A stretch of DNA of 64,000 bases from CAYNJF01 sp964397555 (GCA_964397555.1 CAYNJF010000002.1:1-64000), one strand, 5' to 3'. Positions 53,530 through 62,706 are shown, numbered from the stretch's first letter. The notes: generated from the letters alone by a model not told the origin. Numbers and translations: made by a program.

Positions 53530-54500
53530 GCACCTTAGCTCAAGCCATTCACCAAGCCTGGCATCGCCAGGCTTGGTGGTTGGGTTTTCTAAAGCCTGTG
53601 GCCTTCTTGTTTGGTGGTATGGTAAGGCTACGAAAAGCCTGGCTTATGCGCTGGCGTTCGACTCAACTAAGTGTGCCAGTGATTGTTGTAGGCAACATTC
53701 AAATCGGTGGGGGCGGAAAAACGCCTTTGATTATGGCCCTCGCTCAGGTGCTTAAACAACATGGTTATCATCCTGGGATTGTCTCACGTGGTTATAAAGC
53801 AAAGCTTTCAAGTACGCCCACTCAGGTACAAGATTTTCATCAAAGCGCTGAGGTAGGGGATGAGCCTAAGCTGATGGCCACGTCCGCTCAGGTACCTGTT
53901 GTCATCGGTGCAAGCCGGGTTAAGGCCGCTCAGCTTCTTCTTGCTAACAATCCTCAAGTGAATGTTGTGTTGAGCGATGATGGACTTCAGCATTATAAAT
54001 TAGCAAGAGATCTAGAAATCGTAATGGTCGACTCAAGTTTGGCTAATCGCACACTTTTGCCGTGCGGGCCGAATCGTGAGCCTTGGTCCAGACTAAAATC
54101 AGCCGATTTTGTGATTGATCGCGCTGATCCTAAAAGTCCCGTTGAGTATGCTTTGGATGAGCCATACCAAATCGTTACCCCCGATGTGAAAAAAGACTGG
54201 AGCCAATTTGCATCGCAAACCGTGCACGCGGTTGCAGGCATTGCTTTTCCGGAGCGTTTTTTTTCCATGTTAAAGGCCAAAGGGCTCACCATCATTGAGC
54301 ACCCCTTTGGTGATCACCATGAGTATACTCAAAGTGATTTGGCCTTTGGTGATGATCGGCCGATTTTGATGACGCAAAAAGATGCGGTAAAATGCGCATT
54401 CAATCCTAACATTTGGGTGGTTGGCTTAAAAGCAACCTTGTCCGAGTCTTTTCAACAAACCTTACTGAGGAGAATCCATGATGGACGCAAAACTGCTTGA
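53526..54500 (+). CDS. lpxK: Tetraacyldisaccharide 4'-kinase
   Basis: A 324-residue LpxK, which phosphorylates the 4' position of the lipid A disaccharide. The P-loop VIVVGNIQIGGGGKTPLIMALAQ is typical, with an N-terminal membrane-associated helix (LGFLKPVAFLFGGMVRL). VGDEPKLMA, VLSDDGLQHYKLARDLEIVMVD and LPCGPNREP follow. It overlaps msbA by 4 bases and trm112 by 23. Confidence 0.94.
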   Translation: MSTLAQAIHQAWHRQAWWLGFLKPVAFLFGGMVRLRKAWLMRWRSTQLSVPVIVVGNIQIGGGGKTPLIMALAQVLKQHGYHPGIVSRGYKAKLSSTPTQVQDFHQSAEVGDEPKLMATSAQVPVVIGASRVKAAQLLLANNPQVNVVLSDDGLQHYKLARDLEIVMVDSSLANRTLLPCGPNREPWSRLKSADFVIDRADPKSPVEYALDEPYQIVTPDVKKDWSQFASQTVHAVAGIAFPERFFSMLKAKGLTIIEHPFGDHHEYTQSDLAFGDDRPILMTQKDAVKCAFNPNIWVVGLKATLSESFQQTLLRRIHDGRKTA

Positions 54501-54663
54501 AATCCTTGCGTGTCCTATTTGTAAGGGCGACCTGGTCTACAAGAAAAAAGAAAAAGAGCTAATTTGTAAGCTTGATCGTCTGGCTTATCCTATCCGAGAT
54601 GACATACCAGTCATGTTAGAGGGAGAAGCTCGTGAGCTGCCGGCCGAAGAAGAAGTTCAGTAG
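54478..54663 (+). CDS. Trm112/YcaR-family small zinc-ribbon-like protein
   Basis: A 61-residue protein of the Trm112 (UPF0434) family: LLEILACPICKGDLVY, LICKLDRLAYPIRDDIPVML. CPIC is a likely metal-binding pair, with another Cys in LICK. Family members activate methyltransferases in eukaryotes; the bacterial role is less clear. It starts inside lpxK. In relatives kdsB usually follows; here the phosphatase gene follows directly. Confidence 0.9.
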   Translation: MMDAKLLEILACPICKGDLVYKKKEKELICKLDRLAYPIRDDIPVMLEGEARELPAEEEVQ

Positions 54664-55121
54664 TGCACAAAATACTGTTTGTTTGCATGGGCAATATATG
54701 TCGCTCTCCGACGGCCCATGCTATTTTTGAGCATCTTGTGGCTCAAGACAAGCGTCAAGGAGAGTTCCTCATTGACTCGGCTGCAACCCACGATTACAAC
54801 CTTGGGGAAAAGCCCGATCGCCGAGTTTTGAACGTTGCAAAACGAGAAGGGTTGAAGATGGATCACCTTCGTTCTCGCTTGGTGACAACGGGTGATTTTA
54901 CTACCTTTGATTTGATATTAAGCATGGATCATAGTAACGTAAAAAACCTTAAGCAGATTAGCCCTGTCCAACATTACTCTAAGATTAAGTTGCTTCTTGA
55001 CTACTATCAAGGTTCTGATATGGAGATACCAGATCCTTATTATCAAGGGTTAAGTGCTTTTGATGAAATGTATGAGGTGATAGATAAAGCTTGTCGAGCT
55101 TTGTATCAATCCTTTACGTAA
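54663..55121 (+). CDS. Low-molecular-weight protein-tyrosine phosphatase
   Basis: A 152-residue phosphatase. The signature loop is FVCMGNICRSPTAHAIF (Cys, Arg and Ser of the CX5R loop), and the general acid lies in the IPDPYYQG loop. The GTG start overlaps the trm112 stop by one base. Such enzymes act on bacterial tyrosine kinases or may reach host proteins. No Wzc-like kinase is nearby, so the substrate is open. Confidence 0.9.
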   Translation: MHKILFVCMGNICRSPTAHAIFEHLVAQDKRQGEFLIDSAATHDYNLGEKPDRRVLNVAKREGLKMDHLRSRLVTTGDFTTFDLILSMDHSNVKNLKQISPVQHYSKIKLLLDYYQGSDMEIPDPYYQGLSAFDEMYEVIDKACRALYQSFT

Positions 55122-55145
55122 ATGCTTCGCTTACAAGGTTGTCAT

Positions 55146-56285
55146 ATGTTAGAAAGCCCATCGACTCAAAATTATCAAATCCATCAAGTTCATACCATTG
55201 CTGAAGCCAAAACATTTCTGACTAGGGTTGAGGGCATTCAAGATCCATCTAAACATGCGTTCATGTTCGATTTGGATAACATGCTGGTTAAAACCAAAGA
55301 TGTTTCTCTTGGCGGTGATCAGTGGTTTCGTTATATGTTCGGTAAATTTAGAGCATTTTTATCGGACAGCATTAGCATGGCGCTCGCAAAACTCATTCCC
55401 ATTTATAATAAGGCGCATGTTTATGTGCCAGTGCAACCCGTTGAACAAGAAACGGTCGAGCTCATAAAAGCGTTGCAAGACAAAGGTTGCGTGGTTTTTG
55501 CCAATACCTCTCGTGGTGCAGACATAAATGGCCCAACCCAAAGACAAATGCAAGAGATTGGTGTGGACTTCAATCGAGGTGTCTTTAAAGATCGCGTAAT
55601 CTGGTTTAATGATGACAGGTCAAAACCACAAGCCATTATCAATGGTGTATTACATTGCTCTGGTGGAAGTAATAAAGGCGCTTGCTTGGTGTCCATGCTC
55701 AATCATTTTGGTTTAGATTTACAGTCCATGGCTTTTTTTGATGATAAAAGAGCGTACATCGATAATGTCATTGATGCACTCCAAGCTCACTCCCTTTATC
55801 AATCCATTCAATTTGTAGGCTTTGAATATCTTCACTGCCTTGAAGAAATCAAGCATGTGGATTGGCCTGTCTCACTAAAGCAATACGAGAAGCTTGGTAT
55901 CACACTGAGCGATGATGAGGCCAGAGCACTAATTCATCAAGAAGACTCGAAGCGCCAAGAAATGTATCTTCGTCCAAAAGGGCAAGGTCAAGCAGTTTTA
56001 TTTACTCAAAACGAGCAGGTGAAAAAAGCTCTTAAAGAGCTCGGTATTAAGCACAAAGCTGAGTTTGAGAACTTTTTTGATGGGACTCGTGGGTTTTCCG
56101 TTCGGGTCCGTTGCCATAACCCGGCCGAGCTGGCTGACGTGACCGGTCAACTACTTTCCAGAGGGATTCGTGTCTTAAGTAAAGAAGATTATGTTGAGAT
56201 GCAAAATAGAAAGCTTGAGGCATTTATGGGGCAAGCAAAAGAAGGCCAATTGGATGTAAGAATGAATCCAGTTGCATTGAGATAG
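55146..56285 (+). CDS. DUF2608-type HAD-fold phosphatase
   Basis: A 379-residue protein with all HAD motifs: FMFDLDNMLV (Asp42, Asp44), VVFANTSRG (motif II), NKGACLVSML (Lys, motif III) and MAFFDDKRAYIDNV (motif IV). The cap and overall pattern match DUF2608, a family seen mainly in Legionella, Coxiella, Chlamydia-like and other intracellular bacteria. The C-terminal 110 residues form a separate domain I cannot name. There is no signal peptide. ATG 55146 follows AAGG and is preferred to ATG 55122. It sits where murB is found in relatives. Confidence 0.7.
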   Translation: MLESPSTQNYQIHQVHTIAEAKTFLTRVEGIQDPSKHAFMFDLDNMLVKTKDVSLGGDQWFRYMFGKFRAFLSDSISMALAKLIPIYNKAHVYVPVQPVEQETVELIKALQDKGCVVFANTSRGADINGPTQRQMQEIGVDFNRGVFKDRVIWFNDDRSKPQAIINGVLHCSGGSNKGACLVSMLNHFGLDLQSMAFFDDKRAYIDNVIDALQAHSLYQSIQFVGFEYLHCLEEIKHVDWPVSLKQYEKLGITLSDDEARALIHQEDSKRQEMYLRPKGQGQAVLFTQNEQVKKALKELGIKHKAEFENFFDGTRGFSVRVRCHNPAELADVTGQLLSRGIRVLSKEDYVEMQNRKLEAFMGQAKEGQLDVRMNPVALR

Positions 56286-56306
56286 TGCTATAAAACCATA
56301 GAACTA

Positions 56307-56336
56307 TTGAAATGTTAGATGCTCTTCATCAATAAT
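56307..56336 (+). promoter_or_regulatory. Promoter of autotransporter copy 1
   Basis: TTGAAA (56307-56312), 18 bases, AATAAT (56331-56336). The equivalent elements exist upstream of copy 2 with the same 18-base spacing. Confidence 0.5.
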
Positions 56337-56373
56337 GTTACCACTTAGTAATGGATATTGATCAGGAAGTACA

Positions 56374-58635
56374 TTGAAAACCACCTTGTCTAGAAAGCTT
56401 ACTATCTGCCTTCTAAGTTCTTCCGTATTTTTAGTACCTCAGGCGTTTGCGGTGCCCCAGGATGTTAATGGTCCTGTGAATTGTGATGCAGACTGCACAA
56501 GTATGGGGGTTGATTTCACTGCTAATGACATCCTGACGGTCGCTGATGGAGTTAATATTGGTGATACAAACCAAGATGGCACCGGTAACTCTGTATCTAA
56601 CTCGGTCGCACCTGCTGGTTCTGCAGGTCAAATCAACTTTTTAGGTGGCAGCACGATTTCAGGTCTTGTAACTTCACCTGCACCACCAGCTGAAACACTT
56701 AATGAAATCAGAGTTCAAGGAACGGGTACAGTTGCTTTTCAAAATGATGTTGCTTTAGGTGGGCCGGGTCTTTTATTTGAAGCGAATGGTACCGTCAGCA
56801 TTGCTGATGGCAAAAACTTTACCGGGAATATTACTACCAATACTGATATGCAAGGAAACTTAGATTTCTTGGGTGTATCCACGGTTACCGGTAATGTCGG
56901 TAGTGCAACGGAAGCGCTACAAAGGATCACAACGCATGGTAATGTCGTCATCGATGGTACCCTTGATCATAAGAATGCTGCCATATATTTAAATGGTAAT
57001 CAGCTTGATATAACAGGCACTGCTGTTCTTAGTGGTGTCATGATAGAAGCTGGAGGTGATGCTAAACTTCAATTTGGTGGAGTGCCTTCGTTGCTCGATA
57101 ACTCGACCTTGAATGTTGGTGGTGGTACTTTGACCATTGATAATGCACCTAATAGCAATATCGATATTACAGGCTCAACAATCAATATCTCATTAGGTGG
57201 AACTTCGAATGGTCTGTTAGTGTTCACTAATAGTAGTTTAATAACAGATAACTCAACCGTTGTAAGTTTGAATGTTGAAGGCTCGATTGCTGATGGAACA
57301 GTGATCAACATCATTACGGATGAAGCGGCTAAGATTCCTCTCCCCACTCTCAATGGTAACAATGCGACCTATTCATTTGCTTTGAATGATTTTGATGGTA
57401 CTGTCTCAACCGGTGATTTATCCGTAACAGTATCCAGACAGCCTTTGAGCACAACAGCTCTCACCGGTGGTGCCTCTAGTGTTGGTGTGGTCGCCGTTGG
57501 AAGCGTTTTAGACCAAGTTGCCATTTCTGGTGTACCTAGCCAATTGGATCCAACTATCAATGTTATTGAGCAACAAACCAATGCTCAAGTGGTTCAAAAC
57601 ACGCTTGAATCTTTATCTCCAATTCAAGACTCAAGTACGAATCAAGCGGTGACTCAATCTATAAACAATACGTACTTGGTGGTAGGAGGGCGTCTTGGTC
57701 AGCTAAGACAAGGACCTACGAGATTTTTTATAACCGCAGCACAACAAGATATCTACAGCGCGGGTGACTCCGATAACAGGGCAGGAAGCTGGATTCAAGT
57801 GTTTGGCACGTCGATTGATCAAGAAAGGCGAGATAATGTTGCTGGTTTTGACGGTTGGAATGCTGGTTTCAGTTTTGGTTTTGACAGACAAGTTGATGAA
57901 GATTTGAGAGCAGGGGTTGGTTTTAGTTACACCTATACTGACTTAGAGTCTAAATCTTTTACCAAGAATGAATCGGATATCCAGACGTATCAAGGCATGA
58001 TTTATGGTAGCTATCAAATTAGCCGTGAAATTTATTGGGATATGATAGGTTCGATTGGTTATCACAAGGTCAATACGAAACGTAATATCTTTATTCCAGC
58101 AACAGCAGGATCTTCTGCCGTCACCTTGAGAGCCGATGGTGACTACAATGCATGGCAGTATGGTGCATGGAGTGAAGTGGGCTATGAGTGGGTATGGGAC
58201 CGCATATTTATCACTCCGCACATTAACTTGCGTTACTCCCATACTAGTTATGATTCCTTTACTGAGCGAAATGCTGGGGCCTTGGGCCTTGATGTTAATT
58301 ACTCTGATGTGGATGAGCTTGTATTAGGGGGTGGTCTATATCTAGGTTATTACATTGAAACAGAAACAAAAGCCGCGGTTATTCCTAATGTTACCGTACA
58401 GGCCTATCATGATTTTATAAATGATTCAGGGCAGTCAACTTCGAACTTTCTAGGCGGTGGTACCGTTATTGCAACGCCAGGGGTTGAGCCTGCTTCTACT
58501 TCGGGACGAATTGGAGCCGGCTTGGATTTGGCCTGTCAAGACTCCTGGTATCTGTCTTTGAATTATGACTTACAGTTCAAATCAGATTATACCGCCCATG
58601 GAGGTTGGTTACGCTTCCGCTACGAGTGGAGCTAA
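56374..58635 (+). CDS. Autotransporter with beta-barrel domain, copy 1
   Basis: A 753-residue type V secretion protein. A signal peptide (LTICLLSSSVFLVPQAFA) precedes a passenger of about 430 residues made of short Gly/Asn/Thr-rich beta-helix turns (DNSTLNVGGGTLTIDNA). The autotransporter barrel covers the last 280 residues (SWIQVFGTSIDQ, VGFSYTYTDLES, ending LRFRYEWS). A CDADC motif starts the mature protein. The start is TTG with AGGA seven bases upstream, unlike copy 2, which uses ATG. Passenger function is unknown; adhesion is the usual guess. Confidence 0.88.
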   Translation: MKTTLSRKLTICLLSSSVFLVPQAFAVPQDVNGPVNCDADCTSMGVDFTANDILTVADGVNIGDTNQDGTGNSVSNSVAPAGSAGQINFLGGSTISGLVTSPAPPAETLNEIRVQGTGTVAFQNDVALGGPGLLFEANGTVSIADGKNFTGNITTNTDMQGNLDFLGVSTVTGNVGSATEALQRITTHGNVVIDGTLDHKNAAIYLNGNQLDITGTAVLSGVMIEAGGDAKLQFGGVPSLLDNSTLNVGGGTLTIDNAPNSNIDITGSTINISLGGTSNGLLVFTNSSLITDNSTVVSLNVEGSIADGTVINIITDEAAKIPLPTLNGNNATYSFALNDFDGTVSTGDLSVTVSRQPLSTTALTGGASSVGVVAVGSVLDQVAISGVPSQLDPTINVIEQQTNAQVVQNTLESLSPIQDSSTNQAVTQSINNTYLVVGGRLGQLRQGPTRFFITAAQQDIYSAGDSDNRAGSWIQVFGTSIDQERRDNVAGFDGWNAGFSFGFDRQVDEDLRAGVGFSYTYTDLESKSFTKNESDIQTYQGMIYGSYQISREIYWDMIGSIGYHKVNTKRNIFIPATAGSSAVTLRADGDYNAWQYGAWSEVGYEWVWDRIFITPHINLRYSHTSYDSFTERNAGALGLDVNYSDVDELVLGGGLYLGYYIETETKAAVIPNVTVQAYHDFINDSGQSTSNFLGGGTVIATPGVEPASTSGRIGAGLDLACQDSWYLSLNYDLQFKSDYTAHGGWLRFRYEWS

Positions 58636-58647
58636 TTGACCAAAGCC

Positions 58648-58675
58648 AAAAGCCGCTTTTCAGGGCGGCTTTTTT
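58648..58675 (+). terminator. Terminator after autotransporter copy 1
   Basis: AAAAGCCGC and GCGGCTTTT pair around an eight-base loop, with a six-T tail. The arms match those of the terminator after copy 2. Confidence 0.85.
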
Positions 58676-58826
58676 ATACGACAACTTTTTTAAAGGACTA
58701 CCCATCAAATGTCTTTATTGTTCTGAAAAGTTTGCTGATGATTGTACGTATCAAGCGCGCAATGAAGAACTTACTACCCTAAAAAATCCGAATAGCTGAT
58801 AATGCTGCTATAAAAGCAAGTGATAC

Positions 58827-58856
58827 TTGTAAACAGTGCCTATCATCATTGATAAT
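58827..58856 (+). promoter_or_regulatory. Promoter of autotransporter copy 2
   Basis: TTGTAA (58827-58832), 18 bases, GATAAT (58851-58856), in sequence that is visibly homologous to the copy 1 promoter. The rest of the 258-base gap between the copies holds no gene I can support. Confidence 0.5.
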
Positions 58857-58893
58857 GACATCACTAAGTTATGAGAAATGACAAGGAAACCTG

Positions 58894-61149
58894 ATGAAAA
58901 CCAACTTGACTAGAAAGCTTACTATCTGTCTTCTAAGTTCTTCCGTATTTTTAGTACCTCAGGCGTTTGCGGTACCCCAGGATGTTAATGGTCCTGTGAA
59001 TTGTGATGCAGATTGTACAAGTGAAGGTGTTGATTTCACTGCTAATAGCATCCTGACGGTGGCTGACGGAGTTAATATTGGTGATACAAACCAAGATGGA
59101 ACTGGCAACTCAGTAACTAACTCAGTTGCCCCTCCCCCCGCATCGGCAGGCCAAATCAACTTTTTAGGTAGCAGCACGGTTTCTGGTGTAGTTTCGACAG
59201 TGAATCCGCTTGATGAAATCTTAGTTCAAGGAACTGGTACAGTTGCTTTTCAAAATAATGTTACTTTGGGTAACCCAGGTCTTTTATTTGAAGCGAATGG
59301 TACCGTCAGCATTGCTGATGGCAAAAACTTTACCGGGAATATTGCTACCAATACTGATATGCAGGGTAACTTAGTTTTCCTAGGTGCATCCACGGTTAAT
59401 GGTACTGTCGGTGGTGCTAATGCATTGAACAGCATCACCACACAAGGGAATGTTGAGATTGATACTCTTACCAATAATGGCGGTGCACTTCATTTGAATG
59501 GCAATACGTTGACGGTTCCTGGAGCTCTATCATTGGTAGGGAGTACGATTAACTCTGGTGGTGATGCACAAATAAACCTTCCTGGCGGTGGTGGTGCAGT
59601 CATTACAAATGCAACCATTAATGTTGGTAATGGCACCACAACAATGAGGGTAGATGCTCCAGGTGAAGCTGTTAATATCACGGGTTCCACCATCAACATT
59701 GGCTTAGGTGGCGCTTCAAATGGTCAATTAGCCTTTACTAATACGGCTGCTCTTACAACAGACAATACGACAACGGTAAACCTTAGTGTTGATGGCTCTA
59801 TATCCGATGGTTCTGTGATTAATATTATTACAGATGGTGGAGGTCCAATAGCTCTTCCTATGCTTAACGGTAACAACGCCACTTATACCTTTACCCTTAA
59901 CGATGATGGTGGTGGTGTAAACAGTGATGGTGATTTAAAGGTTACGGTAGCAAGGCAATCTCTGAGCACAACCGCACTAGCTGGCGGCTCTGCAAGTGCT
60001 GGCTCGGCTGCTGTGGCAGGAGTTTTAGATCAAGTAGCAGGTTCAGGCGCACCCAGCCCACTTGATTCAACCATTAATGTTATTGAGCAGCAAACCAATG
60101 CTCAAGTGGTTGAAACCGCCTTCGAATCTTTGGCTCCAATCCAAGATTCAAGTACCAACCAAGCCGTTACTCAAGTTACTAACACGGCTATTTCAAGCAT
60201 TTCAGGTCGACTCGGCCAATCAACTTCGCGTGCAGGCGCTTTTGTTGTCGGCGTTCAGCCTGACACTTACAGTGCTGGTGATTGGGATACAGGTGTAGGA
60301 AGTTGGGTTCATTTGTTTGGTACCTCTATCGATCAAGACCGACGTGACAACGTCGAAGGTTACGATGGCTGGAACGCTGGATTTGCTCTTGGTTTTGATA
60401 CCCAAATTGCAGAAGACATCCGTGCTGGTGTTGGTTTTAGCTACGCTTATACTGACTTAGAGTCAAAAGCTTCGACCAACAACGAGTCTGACATCCAATC
60501 TTATCAAGGATTGATTTACGGAAGTTATCAAGTCACCCCTGAGATTTATTGGGATGCGATTGGAACGATTGGTTATCATGACATCAACACCAAACGTAAT
60601 ATCTTTGTTCCTGGAACCGCCACGGCCCCAGCGGTTACCGTGAGAGCCGATGGTGAGTACAGCGCATGGCAGTTCGGTGCTTGGACAGAAGTGGGTTACG
60701 ATTGGGTTTGGGAGCGTGTTCTTGTGACTCCTCACATTAACTTGCGTTACTCACACACAAATTATGATGCACTTACAGAGCGTAACGCAGGACCCCTAGG
60801 CCTTGCGGTCAACTACGATGATGTGGATGAGTTTGTCCTCGGTGGTGGTGTCTACCTAGGTTATTACGTTGAAATGGATTCAGAAGTATCTCTAATCCCG
60901 AATCTAACCTTGCAGGTCTATCATGACTTCATCAACGACTCAGGTCAGTCAGCCTCTAACTTCATTGGCGGTGGGACGACCTTTGCAACCCCTGGGGTCG
61001 AGCCTGCGGCTACCTCTGGGCGCGTTGGAGCCGGTCTGGATGTGGTCTGTGCTGATGAGTGGTATCTGTCTTTGAATTATGATTTACAATTTAAGTCAGA
61101 TTTCACGGCACACGGTGGTTGGTTAAGATTCCGCTACGAGTGGAGCTAA
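58894..61149 (+). CDS. Autotransporter with beta-barrel domain, copy 2
   Basis: A 751-residue paralogue of the preceding gene with the same layout: signal peptide, CDADC at the mature N-terminus, Gly/Asn/Thr-rich passenger, then a barrel ending LRFRYEWS. The barrel is about three-quarters identical in protein sequence by eye, while the passenger middle (residues 150-330) differs most, as expected for surface variation. It starts with ATG after AAGGAAACCTG. Confidence 0.9.
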   Translation: MKTNLTRKLTICLLSSSVFLVPQAFAVPQDVNGPVNCDADCTSEGVDFTANSILTVADGVNIGDTNQDGTGNSVTNSVAPPPASAGQINFLGSSTVSGVVSTVNPLDEILVQGTGTVAFQNNVTLGNPGLLFEANGTVSIADGKNFTGNIATNTDMQGNLVFLGASTVNGTVGGANALNSITTQGNVEIDTLTNNGGALHLNGNTLTVPGALSLVGSTINSGGDAQINLPGGGGAVITNATINVGNGTTTMRVDAPGEAVNITGSTINIGLGGASNGQLAFTNTAALTTDNTTTVNLSVDGSISDGSVINIITDGGGPIALPMLNGNNATYTFTLNDDGGGVNSDGDLKVTVARQSLSTTALAGGSASAGSAAVAGVLDQVAGSGAPSPLDSTINVIEQQTNAQVVETAFESLAPIQDSSTNQAVTQVTNTAISSISGRLGQSTSRAGAFVVGVQPDTYSAGDWDTGVGSWVHLFGTSIDQDRRDNVEGYDGWNAGFALGFDTQIAEDIRAGVGFSYAYTDLESKASTNNESDIQSYQGLIYGSYQVTPEIYWDAIGTIGYHDINTKRNIFVPGTATAPAVTVRADGEYSAWQFGAWTEVGYDWVWERVLVTPHINLRYSHTNYDALTERNAGPLGLAVNYDDVDEFVLGGGVYLGYYVEMDSEVSLIPNLTLQVYHDFINDSGQSASNFIGGGTTFATPGVEPAATSGRVGAGLDVVCADEWYLSLNYDLQFKSDFTAHGGWLRFRYEWS

Positions 61150-61164
61150 TCGCTCAAACCGATG

Positions 61165-61193
61165 AAAAAGCCGCTTTTACAAGCGGCTTTTTT
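61165..61193. terminator. Bidirectional terminator between autotransporter 2 and the ADP-ribosyltransferase
   Basis: AAAAAGCCGCTT and AAGCGGCTTTTT pair fully around TTAC. It ends the autotransporter on the plus strand and directly follows the ADP-ribosyltransferase stop codon on the minus strand. Confidence 0.88.
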
Positions 61194-62463
61194 ATGCCGC
61201 CGCCAACGTATGTTTATGCATTGGGTTCAAAGAGACTTGGTGGGGCATTTGAACGGAGCTTGTCAGGCTCAACTCGTTTGATGAGGCAATATGATTGGCA
61301 TACCCATTTGTCATGACGGCTGCAGGGGTGTTTGGAATCGGTTTTTGAACCGCAGGACTCGTTTGGGCTGCACCCGTCCAATCAAGATCAAAACTAGATA
61401 GTTGCTTGATGATTTCTTCTACCTTACCGTGTAAGTATCCAGCGGCACTCGCCATAGGTGAGCTTTTAGGGGACATGGCTGTTTCGATTTGATCAATGGA
61501 ATATTCATGAATGCAGTCAGCGTTGATCTGATGGTTTCTAAGCTCATCCAAAAGAAGTTGTAATTGAGTACATTGCTTTACTGAATAGATATTCTCAGAG
61601 TCATTGACAGGTTTAACCACTCTAGCATGCAAGTAAGTGTATCCCCCTTTATAGGCGACTTTGTGCCAATAAAGATGAGTGGGGTTGATCACCACTTCGT
61701 TCTCACTGGGGAAGGCCGATAAAGAAGAAAGTGAGCACTGGTCTACATTATCAACACAAATTATGACTTTGTTTGAGCCTGAAAACATTTGGGCGACATG
61801 CTCACTTGTGGACGTGCTTTTGAAGGATGGCTCTTTCGCATACCCACCGCCTTGAGCGATGACCTGCTTAATGCTATGCACGTCATCTTCACTGATGTAT
61901 TTATCACCACGATAGGTACAACTATTCTTGCCGCCATACATTTTATTGACGGCAGCGGCCATAAACATCACATCCAAAAATGTTTTTTCAGGCTTGAATA
62001 AGAAGGTAAAACTTCCATACAACAAATTGTTCATATCATAGCTACCTTGCGTGTAACTTAACACCGCATACTTTTCACCTTGGGTGAGAGTCTTATACTT
62101 GGTGGCTGAGTCATAATAAAGAGAGCTATGCTCATACGCCAAGTAAGGGTTCGCTGTGGAAATGGTTGTTACTCGATGACAGTAGGCAATCGAGTCCTTT
62201 AAGTCAAAAGAGATATGAGTTAGATCAGCCTTTTGCAAAAGTTCACCGACGTTAAATTTCTCGCCTTTGATTGTGGCCCACAACGTTTGTTCACTGGTTT
62301 GAAAAGACACACTAGAGGGGTGATGAATGGCTAACCGTGTGATGGCCTCTAAAGTTTGCGTATGCACGTTTTTAAGGTTAGGCCCCCTAGGTATATCGTC
62401 CACTTTGGTCACCACATGTTTTGTGATTTTCTTAGGGGTATAAAACGTGTTCATCGTAGACAT
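61192..62463 (-). CDS. Putative mono-ADP-ribosyltransferase toxin/effector (R-STS-ExE)
   Basis: A 423-residue protein whose central part has the full arginine-specific ADP-ribosyltransferase signature. CTYRGDKYIS holds Arg185, FKSTSTSEHVAQMF (214-227) the STS motif, and FPSENEVVIN (251-260) the ExE pair Glu254/Glu256. Spacing agrees with the exoenzyme family (PF03496-like), including the hydrophobic strand VIICV between the last two motifs. Residues 1-150 are a separate domain of unknown role. The C-terminal 100 residues look flexible. There is no signal peptide, so export would need a dedicated secretion system. ATG 62463 follows GAGG and is preferred to ATG 62475. Confidence 0.8.
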   Translation of the reverse strand: MSTMNTFYTPKKITKHVVTKVDDIPRGPNLKNVHTQTLEAITRLAIHHPSSVSFQTSEQTLWATIKGEKFNVGELLQKADLTHISFDLKDSIAYCHRVTTISTANPYLAYEHSSLYYDSATKYKTLTQGEKYAVLSYTQGSYDMNNLLYGSFTFLFKPEKTFLDVMFMAAAVNKMYGGKNSCTYRGDKYISEDDVHSIKQVIAQGGGYAKEPSFKSTSTSEHVAQMFSGSNKVIICVDNVDQCSLSSLSAFPSENEVVINPTHLYWHKVAYKGGYTYLHARVVKPVNDSENIYSVKQCTQLQLLLDELRNHQINADCIHEYSIDQIETAMSPKSSPMASAAGYLHGKVEEIIKQLSSFDLDWTGAAQTSPAVQKPIPNTPAAVMTNGYANHIASSNELSLTSSVQMPHQVSLNPMHKHTLAAA

Positions 62464-62552
62464 CAGAAACCTCAATATTAATAGGATGAGCTCTTACCTA
62501 AAGGTGTGAATCGAGGGTAATGGGCAAAAGCTCTTAAACTTCATTTGCGAGC

Positions 62553-62581
62553 ATGTTAGCCGTTCGACCAACTTAAGTCAA
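62553..62581 (-). promoter_or_regulatory. Promoter of the ADP-ribosyltransferase gene
   Basis: On the minus strand, TTGACT (62581-62576), 17 bases, TAACAT (62558-62553). The palindrome ACTTAAGT (62571-62578) overlaps the -35. The leader is about 80 bases. Confidence 0.6.
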
Positions 62582-62677
62582 CCAAGTATCCAAAAATGAA
62601 TGCATTTCATCAGAAAGGTGGAAATAAATAAGTTAAATAACTTATTTGGGCTATTCGGTAGTCTCAGCCAGGTTCTT

Positions 62678-62706
62678 TTGACTAAGTATGAGAATCAACT
62701 TAGTAT
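62678..62706 (+). promoter_or_regulatory. Promoter with inverted repeat upstream of the small ORF
   Basis: TTGACT (62678-62683), 17 bases, TAGTAT (62701-62706). A perfect inverted repeat, ACTAAGT (62681-62687) and ACTTAGT (62698-62704), spans the core promoter, where a bound protein would block RNA polymerase. Confidence 0.6.

Larger units (their letters stand above)
56307..61193 (+). repeat. Tandem duplication of an autotransporter unit
   Basis: Two direct copies of about 2.4 kb, each with promoter, gene and terminator, starting near 56307 and 58827. Nucleotide identity is patchy. The signal-peptide region and a block of about 66 bases (56766-56831 and 59278-59343) are almost or wholly identical, whereas the passenger middle and the barrel have diverged. 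Confidence 0.85.

Noticed and set aside
58605..58799. Plus-strand frame between the two autotransporters containing a CxxC-like motif
   Set aside because: It starts inside the end of copy 1 in another frame, runs through the terminator hairpin and has no ribosome site.
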